Origin: Paenibacillus alba
Lineage (GTDB): Bacteria > Bacillota > Bacilli > Paenibacillales > NBRC-103111
DNA: 64,000 nt
Direction of reading: 5' to 3'
Assembly: GCF_013204855.1 (NCBI RefSeq)
Contig: NZ_JABMKZ010000020.1
Location: forward strand, 83,980-147,979
The notes under the pieces: generated by a model
The model's input: only the letters and a program-made list of their open reading frames with translations
Database searches by the model: none
Told to the model about the DNA's origin: nothing
Translations under genes and position numbers: made by a program
Part shown: one piece after another, positions 53,499 through 62,381 of the stretch
Layout: each line of letters opens with the position of its first letter
How positions within the stretch are numbered: position 1 is the stretch's first letter

Positions 53499-55016
53499 CT
53501 AGCTCTTCCGATTGAATCGTTCATCGAGCTTCTGCGCCATCCTGCGCGCGGCTTCCAGCTCTTCTTCGGTCAGCCTTGATGAGGCTGCGGCACCGGCATC
53601 CGGCACCACAATCGGGATGTGCGGCTTCTGCGTTTTGCCTTGACGGCCTCTGGTGACAGAGCCGCCCGCTTTGGCTGCTTCCACCTTGGAAGCGGCCTTC
53701 TGCTTATAACTGATCTTCTCGCGCACATACTCAACTGCATTCTCGTATGTACTGATTTGCTTGCCCAGCATATCGGATGCAACGGCTTCAATGGAAGATT
53801 TCGCCCATGAGCGGCGATCTATGTGCAAGAAGTGAATCAAAACATTAATGACTTCTTCTTTCAATTTGTAGTTGAGATCAATTTTCTCAAATATGTTAAG
53901 TACGCCGTCAGGTATGGAGCCCTGAGTAAAGAACATTTTCAAGACTGCCGTGTACGGCTCGTTTCGCATAATGTAATTGTACTGATGATCGGTGCATTCG
54001 CCTCGCAGCTGCTGTGGCACCTCCAAATAGTACGCCATTTCTACGGACTTGTCGCCCGCCGTATCTTGGGAAATATCCGATTCGCCGCTTTGCGACCTTT
54101 CTTCTGTACGAGCTATCGTTCGCTCGCGGTCCTCATCGCGTTTCTTGCTCTGGCGATAGAAGAGATTCGCATTGTATTGCATCAAATCCATTTGCAGCTC
54201 GCCATCTTCAGCAAATACGCCATCCTCGTCAAGCAATCGACAGGTTTCTTGCAAAGATAAATTATATTTCTTCGCCACAATATTAATGGCCGCCATCTGG
54301 TCCGGCTTGTGCTTGAGCGCCTCAACAAAGACTCGATTACTCGCTCCGCGAGGGAATCTCATAATAATATCCGCATACAGGAATCCCTTGGTCGTAACGT
54401 CCATTCGGGCGTCTCCCTGCTTGCTCGCAGAGGCTTCGTACAACGCTTGCTCCAACTCATAATCAACCACCTGCGTGTTAAGTCGGAACAAATCATAGAA
54501 CGGTACCGACAAGTTCTCTTCACTGGCATCCTGACACTCTTCCGGCTCCGGCGACAGCAGCTCTTCCCGCAGGGAAAGCAGCATGAACTTGCCCACCTTA
54601 TCCCTCAGCAGCAGCGTCAAATGCTGATTGCGGAAAAATTCATTAGGACTCAAAGGCTGAAATAAAGTGTAAACGAAGACATAGTCTTCTTCACCTGGCA
54701 GAAACTTGCGGGTCGTTTGCAAAAGGCCGATGGCCTCCAGCTTGGAGGATTGTTCGATCAAATACTTGCGGCCGCGCTCTCCTTGCTCAAGCTCAAGCAG
54801 CAAGAACAATTTACGTTGCTGCTCGAGCGACGAAAATCCGACTTTTTCTGCACTCATCTGCTGATAGAGAGCTTGATAGAGGCTAATCGCCAATCCGCCT
54901 ATCATCGGCTGATACATCATCGCTAACATTTTATAATCCAAACTGCTCAAAGAAAAGTCACGGTTCACACAGAACCTGTGATTTTCGGTGAAATGCAGCA
55001 TATTCGTCATTCGCAT
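53499..55016 (-). CDS. dnaB: Replication initiation and membrane attachment protein DnaB (DnaD-like)
   Basis: This protein of about 505 aa has the N-terminal winged helix (SLSSLDYKMLAMMYQPMIGG) and the C-terminal DnaD/DnaB_2 domain (YTAVLKMFFTQGSIPDGVLNIFEKID), followed by a basic tail. It helps load the helicase with DnaD and DnaI. Starts at 55016, 55010 or 55001 are possible; none has a strong ribosome binding site. I use 55016 because AGGATGG lies about 11 nt upstream. Confidence 0.93.
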   Translation of the reverse strand: MRMTNMLHFTENHRFCVNRDFSLSSLDYKMLAMMYQPMIGGLAISLYQALYQQMSAEKVGFSSLEQQRKLFLLLELEQGERGRKYLIEQSSKLEAIGLLQTTRKFLPGEEDYVFVYTLFQPLSPNEFFRNQHLTLLLRDKVGKFMLLSLREELLSPEPEECQDASEENLSVPFYDLFRLNTQVVDYELEQALYEASASKQGDARMDVTTKGFLYADIIMRFPRGASNRVFVEALKHKPDQMAAINIVAKKYNLSLQETCRLLDEDGVFAEDGELQMDLMQYNANLFYRQSKKRDEDRERTIARTEERSQSGESDISQDTAGDKSVEMAYYLEVPQQLRGECTDHQYNYIMRNEPYTAVLKMFFTQGSIPDGVLNIFEKIDLNYKLKEEVINVLIHFLHIDRRSWAKSSIEAVASDMLGKQISTYENAVEYVREKISYKQKAASKVEAAKAGGSVTRGRQGKTQKPHIPIVVPDAGAAASSRLTEEELEAARRMAQKLDERFNRKS

Positions 55017-55145
55017 CCCGTTACAGCACCATCCTGCCTCAACCAATTACAGCTATGAAAGCTTCTCGGTTTCTCTCTACTAGTCTACCACAAAAATCGA
55101 CACGCTTGGTATCTACCAGAGAAAAGATAATATTACCTAAAATGA

Positions 55146-55172
55146 AAAAACCAACCTCTCCGTTGGCTAAAT
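55146..55172 (-). terminator. Terminator of the HxlR regulator gene
   Basis: AGCCAAC and GTTGGTT pair around GGAGAG, followed by TTTTTTC on the minus strand. Confidence 0.75.
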
Positions 55173-55188
55173 GATTGAGAAATCCCCT

Positions 55189-55554
55189 TTAAATTCCTTT
55201 AGCCGCGCAGTCCTTCTTGTTTTTGTAGCTGTTTCCCCATTCTTTCATGAGCAAAATAATCGGGACCAGCGTTCGCCCAAATTCGGTCAACGAGTACTCC
55301 ACCTTCGGAGGAACTTGCGTGTACACCTCACGATGGACAATACCATCCTCCTCCAATTCACGCAGCTGCAGGGTCAGCATTCGTTGTGTGATGGATGGAC
55401 AGATTCTTTTGAATTCATTGAATCTTTTGGTCCCGTCAATCAAATGAAATAAAAGAACGCCTTTCCATTTGCCTCCGATAACATCCAAGGTATATTCAAC
55501 TGGGCAGGCTTCTTTATTGGGATCGTCACCGTATCCTTTTTTTCGATCACGCAT
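55189..55554 (-). CDS. HxlR-family transcriptional regulator
   Basis: This 121-aa winged-helix protein has the HxlR core CPVEYTLDVIGGKWKGVLLFHLI and a conserved N-terminal cysteine (EACPVEY) that senses thiol-reactive compounds in relatives such as YodB. It is divergent from an NAD(P)H quinone/alcohol oxidoreductase gene, the usual target arrangement. The ATG at 55554 follows AAAGGGG by 9 nt; a TTG lies three codons earlier. Confidence 0.9.
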   Translation of the reverse strand: MRDRKKGYGDDPNKEACPVEYTLDVIGGKWKGVLLFHLIDGTKRFNEFKRICPSITQRMLTLQLRELEEDGIVHREVYTQVPPKVEYSLTEFGRTLVPIILLMKEWGNSYKNKKDCAAKGI

Positions 55555-55573
55555 AGCATTCAACCCCTTTTAC

Positions 55574-55591
55574 AGTATACAAATTGATACT
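55574..55591. promoter_or_regulatory. Candidate HxlR operator
   Basis: AGTATACAAATTGATACT is an imperfect palindrome located between the divergent regulator and oxidoreductase genes, 19 bp upstream of the regulator's start. Confidence 0.4.
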
Positions 55592-55682
55592 ACAACACAT
55601 TATTGTGCGTACTTACCATTTTAGAATATATGAAGTAAACTAACAACCGTAGAAACAATTATCATTATGAGGTGATGGGATT

Positions 55683-56720
55683 ATGAGTACACAACAAACG
55701 ATGAAAGCTGTAGGGCTTTATCAATATTTACATGCTGAGCATCCAGAAAGTTTGCTAGATGTTGTGATTGAGAAGCCGGTACCAACAGGCAAGGATTTGC
55801 TGGTCAAAGTCCAGGCAATTTCAGTAAATCCGGTCGACGTCAAAGTTCGCGCTCCTAAAGCTAAGAAAGAAACCTCCCCTAGAATTCTCGGTTGGGACGT
55901 TGCTGGCGTCGTGGAGCAAACAGGTCCAGATTGCACCTTATTTCAACCAGGCGATGAAGTTTATTATGCAGGCAGTATTACTCGCCCAGGCGGGAACAGC
56001 GAATTTCATCTCGTGGATGAACGCATTGTTGGATTCAAACCGGCAGCTCTGAATTTTGCTGAAGCTGCGGCGCTTCCGCTCACCGCGATCACCGCTTGGG
56101 AGGCTTTGTTTGACAGACTGGGCTTGTCCCGCAGCAAAGAAAATAATACAGGCAAGACGATCTTGATCATAGGCGCTGCCGGAGGTGTAGGTTCAATTGC
56201 CGTACAGCTCGCCAAATATGCCGGATTAACGGTCATTGGCACAGCTTCCCGCCCCGAATCGGCTGCTTGGGTCAAGGAGATGGGAGCCGATCAGATTATC
56301 AACCATAACGATTCCTTCGTTCCTCAATTGAACGCAATCGGCTTGCCGCATGTTGACTATATCTTCTGTCTAAACAGTATGGAGCAGCACTGGCAGAACA
56401 TAGCTGATGCCATCGCGCCTCAGGGCAAAATTTGCTCCATTGTTGAAACAGACCAGCTGCTGAACTTAACTTTGCTGAAAAATAAAAGCGCCACATTTGT
56501 TTGGGAATTCATGTTCACCCGTTCCATGTTCCAAACCGATGATATGATCGAACAGCACAAGCTGCTAAATGAAGTCGCACAGCTCGTTGATACAGGAATT
56601 CTGCGCACTACTTTGACGGAGAAATTAACGCCAATGAATGCTGCAAGCTTGCGGCAGGCACATGCCCGCATTGAAGCAGGACGAACCGTCGGGAAGATTG
56701 TTTTAACTAGCCCTGAGTAA
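55683..56720 (+). CDS. Zinc-type alcohol dehydrogenase-like/quinone oxidoreductase
   Basis: This 345-aa medium-chain dehydrogenase/reductase has the cofactor motif IIGAAGGVGSIAVQLAKYAGL. It lacks the structural and most catalytic zinc ligands, which points to a quinone or enone reductase (NADPH-dependent). It is controlled in all likelihood by the divergent HxlR regulator. The ATG at 55683 follows GAGGTGATGG. Confidence 0.9.
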   Translation: MSTQQTMKAVGLYQYLHAEHPESLLDVVIEKPVPTGKDLLVKVQAISVNPVDVKVRAPKAKKETSPRILGWDVAGVVEQTGPDCTLFQPGDEVYYAGSITRPGGNSEFHLVDERIVGFKPAALNFAEAAALPLTAITAWEALFDRLGLSRSKENNTGKTILIIGAAGGVGSIAVQLAKYAGLTVIGTASRPESAAWVKEMGADQIINHNDSFVPQLNAIGLPHVDYIFCLNSMEQHWQNIADAIAPQGKICSIVETDQLLNLTLLKNKSATFVWEFMFTRSMFQTDDMIEQHKLLNEVAQLVDTGILRTTLTEKLTPMNAASLRQAHARIEAGRTVGKIVLTSPE

Positions 56721-56749
56721 CTGTTGTAGATGCCACCCTTCCAATAACA

Positions 56750-56795
56750 CCAAAGAACCTCAGTTCCATTAAACATGGAATCTGGGGTTCTTTGG
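56750..56795. terminator. Terminator between the oxidoreductase and hydrolase genes
   Basis: CCAAAGAACC and TCCAT pair with ATGGA and GGTTCTTTGG around TAAAC; convergent genes share it. Confidence 0.85.
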
Positions 56796-56818
56796 GCTGC
56801 TCAAGATGAGCTGTTTTA

Positions 56819-57736
56819 CTAATTCGTGTATTCAGCTCTCGGCTGGTCTTCTTTCGTTTCCTGCCCGTACATCGCAGGGTTCAGCTTCTTGGCTATCGAT
56901 AAATCCAGCTGTGCCCGCTCGGTTTGCTCATCCTCCAAGCTATCTATCCATAGGTGAATCAAATCATTCATCTTAGGAGCTTGCTTAAAGGGAATATGGT
57001 GCTTGGCTTCCTTCAAGAAATAAAGCGAACTGTGCGGCAACTCCTTGTGGAGCAGCGTCGCATAGCGATGAAAAATAACGTCCTTTTGACCATAGATCAA
57101 AAGAATTGGATGCTGAATCCTGTGCAAACGCTTCGTGCAAGAGTATGTAAGGGACTGCTCAAAAAAGGACTGCACATTGTCAGAAGCATCGCTGAGAGCA
57201 CTCTCGTACAGATGCCGATAGGTCGCTTCGTTATCCGCATTTCCATAGATGACTGCCTTTTTCAACAACTTCAGCAGCAGCTCAGAACCTGCCATTCTCG
57301 ACGCAAGCCAAGCCCGGCTTCTGTTATAAGAATCTGTCAATTCTGACATTCCGCTAACCACGATTCCCCCTAGGAATCGTTCCGGATAAGAGAGCAATGC
57401 TTCAAGCAGCACAGATCCACCGGTAGAATAGCCGCAGAGGAATGCTTTCTCGATCTCAAGGTAGTCCATCAATTGACGAATATCCTCCGTAATAAGCGCA
57501 TAGTCGAGCGTTCGCTCAGAGGATTGGCTGGCCCCATGTCCTCGAATATCGAAGGTAATCACTTGGAAATGTTCGGATAGTTGATCCTTTTGATAGGCGA
57601 AAGCCTGCGAGGTTAATAATGGCGGATGAATAAAGACGATAGGTGTTCCGGTTCCCGTCATTTCATAATGCAGGATCGTCCCATTCACATAGGCAAAAGG
57701 CAAAGTAGTCTCCTCCGTTAGATCAATTTCGGTCAA
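56819..57736 (-). CDS. Alpha/beta hydrolase
   Basis: This 305-aa protein has the oxyanion region FIHPPLLTS, nucleophile elbow CGYSTGGSVLL, acid near LIYGQKDVIF and catalytic His near EAKHHIPF. The C-terminal extension after about residue 265 is charged. The substrate is unknown. The start is TTG at 57736 after AAGGTAGA. It follows the YuiB-like gene by 39 nt and may be cotranscribed. Confidence 0.87.
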   Translation of the reverse strand: MTEIDLTEETTLPFAYVNGTILHYEMTGTGTPIVFIHPPLLTSQAFAYQKDQLSEHFQVITFDIRGHGASQSSERTLDYALITEDIRQLMDYLEIEKAFLCGYSTGGSVLLEALLSYPERFLGGIVVSGMSELTDSYNRSRAWLASRMAGSELLLKLLKKAVIYGNADNEATYRHLYESALSDASDNVQSFFEQSLTYSCTKRLHRIQHPILLIYGQKDVIFHRYATLLHKELPHSSLYFLKEAKHHIPFKQAPKMNDLIHLWIDSLEDEQTERAQLDLSIAKKLNPAMYGQETKEDQPRAEYTN

Positions 57737-57775
57737 TCTACCTTAGCGTGACCAACTCTGCCTGCTTTTATGACA

Positions 57776-58066
57776 TTAAAACATTTTGAACCCTCGGATT
57801 CGCAGCGCTTTAATCGCTGATCCACTCAGGATTGCGCCTGCCAAGCCACCGATCGCCGGTACGATGTCTACAATTGTGAAACTCTCTCCGCTGGAAAGGA
57901 ATGAAGCCGACCCAGATCCAATTGATCCATAAATCACAACACCGATAACCAGAGCTATGAACGCATAAAGCGGAAACCAAGTTGTTTTCATCAACATATT
58001 CAAAATAAAACCGATTCCAAAAAATAACACCATCATCAAGACAGTGGCGATGACCATTTGCAGCAC
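57776..58066 (-). CDS. yuiB: YuiB-like membrane protein (96 aa)
   Basis: This protein has three hydrophobic segments (VIATVLMMVLFFGIGFIL, YAFIALVIGVVIYGSIG, IVPAIGGLAGAILSG) and resembles B. subtilis YuiB. In Bacillus yuiB lies near the NADH dehydrogenase yumB and yumC; here those genes are about 1.5-3 kb away. Function is unknown. Confidence 0.75.
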   Translation of the reverse strand: MLQMVIATVLMMVLFFGIGFILNMLMKTTWFPLYAFIALVIGVVIYGSIGSGSASFLSSGESFTIVDIVPAIGGLAGAILSGSAIKALRIRGFKMF

Positions 58067-58195
58067 GATATGCTCCCCCTTAACTTATCAAAAGCCAATT
58101 CATTCTCTTCATATTATCCTTATAATTGTAATCCACGAATGGATACAGGTAAAGTGTACACAAATTGAACATTTCACATTTCACCCTTTGTTCAT

Positions 58196-58224
58196 TTGCC
58201 CTTTCTCCATGAATTGGATACAAT
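58196..58224 (+). promoter_or_regulatory. hemQ promoter
   Basis: TTGCCC (58196-58201) and TACAAT (58219-58224) have a 17-bp spacer; the predicted start lies about 30 nt before the ATG. Confidence 0.55.
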
Positions 58225-58258
58225 GTAGGGGATATTAGCCTTGAATGGAGGAACACTC

Positions 58259-59005
58259 ATGAGTGAAGCCGTACAAACGCTGGAAGGCTGGTATGCGCTC
58301 CATGATTTCCGTCTAATCGACTGGAACGCATGGCATGCTGCAACCCCGCAGGAGCGTAAACACGCAACAGAAGAACTAAATACCTTCCTGTCCCAATGGC
58401 AGCAAGTCGAAAACGATAAACTCGGCAGCACGGCCGTTTATAGCATCGTTGGTCAAAAAGCCGATTTTGTATTCATGCAATTGCGTGAAACGCTGGAAGA
58501 GCTGAATGATCTGGAAAATGCTTTTAACAAATCCAGCTTCGCTGCATTTACAATTCCGGTCTATTCCTATGTATCTATCGTAGAATTAAGCAGTTACTTG
58601 GCTAAACCGGGCGTTGATCCGGCCGAAGATCCAGAATTGCAAGCACGCTTGAAGCCGATTCTGCCCAAAGCGAAGCATATCTGCTTCTATCCGATGAACA
58701 AACGCCGCGATGGTAATGATAACTGGTATATGCTCCCTGCCGAAGATCGCAAAACGATGATGCGCAGCCATGGCATGATCGGACGTACATACGCAGGTAA
58801 AGTAAAACAAATCATCACAGGTTCTGTTGGCTTGGATGATTGGGAATGGGGCGTTACCCTCTTCTCGGAAGACCCGCTTCATTTCAAGAAGCTTGTGTAT
58901 GAAATGCGTTTTGACGAAGTCAGCGCACGTTTCGGCGAGTTCGGCGACTTCTACGTCGGCAATCTGCTTTCCCCTGAGAAATTCGCACAATTAATTCAAG
59001 TTTAA
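58259..59005 (+). CDS. hemQ: Coproheme decarboxylase (HemQ, chlorite dismutase-like)
   Basis: This 248-aa protein has the chlorite-dismutase fold of HemQ, which decarboxylates coproheme III to haem b in the Gram-positive pathway. Motifs include GWYALHDFR, FTIPVYSYVSIVE, YPMNKRRD, MMRSHGMIGRTYAGKV (likely haem region) and GSVGLDDWEWGVTLFS. The ATG at 58259 follows GGAGG. It is monocistronic, with its own promoter and terminator. Confidence 0.95.
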   Translation: MSEAVQTLEGWYALHDFRLIDWNAWHAATPQERKHATEELNTFLSQWQQVENDKLGSTAVYSIVGQKADFVFMQLRETLEELNDLENAFNKSSFAAFTIPVYSYVSIVELSSYLAKPGVDPAEDPELQARLKPILPKAKHICFYPMNKRRDGNDNWYMLPAEDRKTMMRSHGMIGRTYAGKVKQIITGSVGLDDWEWGVTLFSEDPLHFKKLVYEMRFDEVSARFGEFGDFYVGNLLSPEKFAQLIQV

Positions 59006-59015
59006 TGGTTAGATG

Positions 59016-59050
59016 AAGAGTGATGGACCTTTGGTCTGTCGCTCTTTTTC
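59016..59050 (+). terminator. Terminator of hemQ
   Basis: AGAGTGATGGACC and GGTCTGTCGCTCT form the stem, then TTTTTC. Confidence 0.85.
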
Positions 59051-59107
59051 ACATTGTGCACATTTATGCAAGCGGATAAACAACCACCATGGATTTATAT
59101 GGAAAAA

Positions 59108-59146
59108 AAAAGAAACACCGCTTGATCCCGAGCGATGCTTCTTATT
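59108..59146 (-). terminator. Terminator of the 93-aa hypothetical gene
   Basis: On the minus strand AAGAAGCATCGCT and AGCGGTGTTTCTT form the stem, followed by TTTTTTTCC. Confidence 0.8.
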
Positions 59147-59155
59147 TGCAAATGA

Positions 59156-59437
59156 TTAATCTTCATCCTCGTCGTCCCGCAGGGCAGCCTCTAATTCAGC
59201 TTCCATTTGCGCTTTACGAGCCAAATACGCCTCGGTATCGCGGTCACGTTGACGACCTTTCTCCTTCAATCGTTCGATAGCAGGAAGAATTAGAATATCA
59301 ATTTCCTTCTGGACGACAGCTACATGGTCATAACGTTTCTCAGACTCCAGAAAATGACCAACCTCGATCAGAGCATTGTAACGATCCAGTTCATCCCGGG
59401 TAAGAAGTCCTCTTACTTGGACACTGCAGTGCCGCAT
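59156..59437 (-). CDS. Conserved-looking hypothetical protein, charged and helical (93 aa)
   Basis: The 93-aa product starts MRHCSVQVRGLLTRDELDRYNAL, is strongly helical and ends in an acidic tail (RDDEDED). No membrane segment, signal peptide or known motif is seen. It sits between hemQ (convergent) and the NADH dehydrogenase gene, 27 nt after the latter, and has a proper terminator. I do not recognise the family. Confidence 0.7.
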   Translation of the reverse strand: MRHCSVQVRGLLTRDELDRYNALIEVGHFLESEKRYDHVAVVQKEIDILILPAIERLKEKGRQRDRDTEAYLARKAQMEAELEAALRDDEDED

Positions 59438-59464
59438 GGCTATTCCCCCGTTGCTTGAAGATTC

Positions 59465-60655
59465 CTAGAAACGCCCTTTGCGAATCACGAGCGGAATGCC
59501 ACCGATAATGTACAGGTATCTCATATCTACCACTTTTTTCATCATGGCTGCTACGTTACCTTTCAATTTCCGGGAACCTACGATCCCGATCGCTTGACCT
59601 TTGCCAAGGGAAGCCACCGTACCTTTGTTGGAGAACTTAAATGTTTTCATTTGCGAACCGCGAATGGAAGCAATCAAGTTATGCGCAACAGCTTCGCCTT
59701 GCTGCATGGCGATTTGAGCCGTTGGAGGGAATGGTCTGCCTTCATCGTTCATCACGATGGAACAGTCGCCTACAACATAGATATTGTCGAATTGCGGAGC
59801 ACGCAGATGCTCGTCAACTTTAATCCGGCCGCGCATCGTTTCGAAACCTGCTTCATCCAGCATATGGTTGCCGCGGATTCCACCTGTCCATACCACAGTA
59901 GCTGCTTTGATGAACTCGTCGCCGGCAATCAATACACCGTCAGGCGTACATTCTTTGATGGCGGTGCCGATTTTGAAAGTGATGCCTTTATCGGTCAAAA
60001 CTTTCATTGCATATTCAACCAGCTCAGGATCAAAACCTGGCAATGCGGTTGGAGCTGCTTCAATATTATAAATCTTCACCAAGGAAGGATCCACGTCGAA
60101 CTCTTTGCAAAGCTGTGGAATACGGTCAGCAAGTTCACCGATGAACTCGATGCCTGTGAAGCCTGCTCCACCGATAACGAATGTCAGGTAATCCTTGCGG
60201 TCCGGTTCACGCTTGAATTTCGCGAATTGATATTCAATGTGCTCACGAATGAAACGAACGCTATTGATACTGCGAATGTTCAAAGCATTCTCTTTAAGTC
60301 CCGGAATACCGAAGGTTTCAGCTTCGCCGCCTAGGCCGATAACCAGGTAATCGTAGGAAAGCGTCCCATCTTCAAGAATAACCTTTTTCTCATGAGGACG
60401 GATTTGTGTAACCGTTGATTTCACGAAATCCACTTTAAATTCATCAATTAACTTCAAAATGTTCACGCGTGCATTTTCAGGATTATCCGTCCCTGCCGCA
60501 GGCATATGAAGATGTGTTGTAATGTAATGGTAGTCATGCTTGTTCACAAGTGTTACATCAGCTTCATTGTAATTTAATTCTTTTTGCAAACGAATAGCAG
60601 AAAGAATCCCGCCATAACCGGCGCCTAAAATAACGATTCTTGGTATTCTACTCAT
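59465..60655 (-). CDS. ndh: NADH dehydrogenase, type II (Ndh/YumB-like)
   Basis: This 396-aa flavoprotein has the FAD motif VILGAGYGGILSAIRL, the NADH motif VIGGAGFTGIEFIGEL and the C-terminal FAD motif VVGDCSIVMNDEGRPFPPTAQ. It oxidises NADH and reduces menaquinone at the membrane without proton pumping. A Rex-type operator lies about 50 nt upstream, which fits NADH-responsive control. The start ATG is at 60655. Confidence 0.92.
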   Translation of the reverse strand: MSRIPRIVILGAGYGGILSAIRLQKELNYNEADVTLVNKHDYHYITTHLHMPAAGTDNPENARVNILKLIDEFKVDFVKSTVTQIRPHEKKVILEDGTLSYDYLVIGLGGEAETFGIPGLKENALNIRSINSVRFIREHIEYQFAKFKREPDRKDYLTFVIGGAGFTGIEFIGELADRIPQLCKEFDVDPSLVKIYNIEAAPTALPGFDPELVEYAMKVLTDKGITFKIGTAIKECTPDGVLIAGDEFIKAATVVWTGGIRGNHMLDEAGFETMRGRIKVDEHLRAPQFDNIYVVGDCSIVMNDEGRPFPPTAQIAMQQGEAVAHNLIASIRGSQMKTFKFSNKGTVASLGKGQAIGIVGSRKLKGNVAAMMKKVVDMRYLYIIGGIPLVIRKGRF

Positions 60656-60704
60656 GTTTCTCTCACTTCCATATCCGTATTTATAGTCCTATGGTTTCTC
60701 TATT

Positions 60705-60722
60705 TTGTGAAAATTTACACAA
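60705..60722. promoter_or_regulatory. Rex-type operator upstream of ndh
   Basis: TTGTGAAAATTTACACAA matches the Rex consensus TTGTGAANNNNTTCACAA with one mismatch. Rex senses the NADH/NAD+ ratio. The remaining sequence to 61074 is AT-rich; the yumC leader starts there, with a TATAAT near 60994. Confidence 0.75.
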
Positions 60723-61074
60723 ACAGCTTCAAAAGTTGTATACTGCTTCTAGTTTGCACTCACTCACAGCGAATTATGATGAAACAGGCTGAAATTCGTC
60801 ACAAGATGGATAAACTGATTCTCATGATATAATATAATTTTCATTAGTAAATATCAAGTGCTATTTTGGCTTAAAATAAGGCATACAGGGCATTCTAGCT
60901 TGTCCATGCATTGTAAGCATAACTTATCATATATATAAACGAAATATATAAATAAATCACACTTTTCTGTTTCCTTCAATAGAAGAGACGTTTATAATGG
61001 AATAATGATTGTGACTGTACTGAGAATTATTCTTACTCACCATCAAAGGAACTGAATCGGAGGAGTTTATTCAA

Positions 61075-62076
61075 ATGAGCGAGAAAGAGACAAATCAAGA
61101 CATTGTAGACATTATTGTAATTGGCGGCGGTCCTGCAGGGATGTTCGCTTCCTTCTATGCAGGCATGCGTCAAGCATCTGTGAAAATTATTGAAAGTATG
61201 CCGCAGCTTGGCGGACAACTTGCAGCTCTATATCCGGAGAAATACATCTACGATGTTGCCGGCTTTCCGAAAGTAACAGCGCAAGAATTAGTTAACAACC
61301 TGCTCTCCCAAATGAAACATTTCCCTATCCAAGTGTGTTTGGAAGAGAAAGTCCACCAAGTGGTGAAAAGCGAAGAGCGTCTTTTCGAAGTAACGACAGA
61401 CTTGGGCACGCATTACAGCCGCGCTGTGATCGTAACTGGCGGGGTTGGCGCATTCGAACCACGTCGTCTGGAGCTTCCCGAAGCGGCACAGTTCGAGAAG
61501 AAGAACCTGCATTACTTCGTTAGCGATCTGAATGCTTTCGCAGGTCAGAAAGTATTGATCAGCGGCGGCGGCGACTCCGCAGTTGATTGGGCTCTGATGC
61601 TTGAGCCAATCGCTGAGAAAGTAACCCTTATTCATCGCAGAGATAAATTCCGTGCCCATGAGCACAGTGTTGAAAACTTGATGAATTCCAAAGTAAACGT
61701 TGTGACTCCTACCGAAATCACATCGCTGCACGGGACAGACCGCATTGAGCAAGTTACGCTCAAAGACATCAAATCCGGTGAAGAAACCGTTCACGATGTC
61801 GATGCTGTTATCATTAACTTCGGATTCGTGTCTTCTCTAGGACCGATCTCCGAATGGGGACTTGAGATCGAAAATGGATCCATCGTTGTTGATTCCAGAA
61901 TGGAAACGAACATTCCAGGTATCTTCGCAGCCGGGGATATCACAACCTATCCTGGTAAATTAAAATTGATTGCGGTTGGCTTCGGAGAAGCTCCTACTGC
62001 GATTAACAACGCCAAAGTCTATATTGACCCAACAGCCAAGCTTTCACCAGGACACAGCAGCAACCTTAAATTTTAA
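61075..62076 (+). CDS. yumC: Ferredoxin/flavodoxin-NADP+ reductase (YumC-like)
   Basis: This 333-aa protein is of the thioredoxin-reductase-like FNR type. It has FAD motif VIGGGPAGMFASFYAG and NADP motif ISGGGDSAVDWAL, lacks the CxxC disulfide, and has the C-terminal extension typical of the family. It reduces ferredoxin or flavodoxin with NADPH. GGAGGAG lies upstream of the ATG. A long hairpin follows the stop. Confidence 0.92.
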   Translation: MSEKETNQDIVDIIVIGGGPAGMFASFYAGMRQASVKIIESMPQLGGQLAALYPEKYIYDVAGFPKVTAQELVNNLLSQMKHFPIQVCLEEKVHQVVKSEERLFEVTTDLGTHYSRAVIVTGGVGAFEPRRLELPEAAQFEKKNLHYFVSDLNAFAGQKVLISGGGDSAVDWALMLEPIAEKVTLIHRRDKFRAHEHSVENLMNSKVNVVTPTEITSLHGTDRIEQVTLKDIKSGEETVHDVDAVIINFGFVSSLGPISEWGLEIENGSIVVDSRMETNIPGIFAAGDITTYPGKLKLIAVGFGEAPTAINNAKVYIDPTAKLSPGHSSNLKF

Positions 62077-62092
62077 TCATTTTTCTACATAA

Positions 62093-62140
62093 AAAGGGGT
62101 ATTCTATTCCTAATCCGCAGATTAGGAGGAATACCCCTTT
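62093..62140 (+). terminator. Long hairpin after yumC that also covers the next gene's ribosome binding site
   Basis: AAAGGGGTATT and AATACCCCTTT form the outer stem and TCCTAATC/GATTAGGA the inner stem, with a CGCA loop. The 3' strand contains AGGAGGA (62124-62130), the ribosome binding site for the TTG start at 62139. It can therefore act as a weak terminator and as a translation-blocking hairpin. Confidence 0.7.
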
Positions 62141-62381
62141 GTCTTATATATGTCCGGTCTGCAATGGCCTGCAGGAAATGCATACGGAATGTCCTAACTG
62201 CTCGCAGCCTGTCAGTGATTATGGAAGACTAAGCGATTATGTCGGTCCCTATTCTCCTTATCTGGAGATCGATGAGGTTTCCTCATCCGTGGGAACAAGG
62301 CTCGACCAACAGGGTGCGTGCATCCATCTTGTCGTATGTTCCGCTTGCACGCACAGTTATACCATCCAGATCAACTCTTAA
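62139..62381 (+). CDS. Small zinc-ribbon-like protein (80 aa)
   Basis: The protein begins MSYICPVCNGLQEMHTECPNC and ends with CSACTHSYTIQ. Two CxxC pairs near the start and CSAC near the end suggest a zinc-binding fold. The TTG start at 62139 follows AGGAGGA with 9 nt. The ribosome binding site is buried in the preceding hairpin. The 3' end overlaps sda by 4 bp on the other strand. The family is not recognised. Confidence 0.7.
   Translation: MSYICPVCNGLQEMHTECPNCSQPVSDYGRLSDYVGPYSPYLEIDEVSSSVGTRLDQQGACIHLVVCSACTHSYTIQINS

Noticed and set aside
61021..61035. A Fur-box-like sequence (TGAGAATTATTCTTA) before yumC
   Set aside because: It matches the 7-1-7 consensus at only about 11-12 of 14 positions in AT-rich DNA, so it is not strong enough to call.
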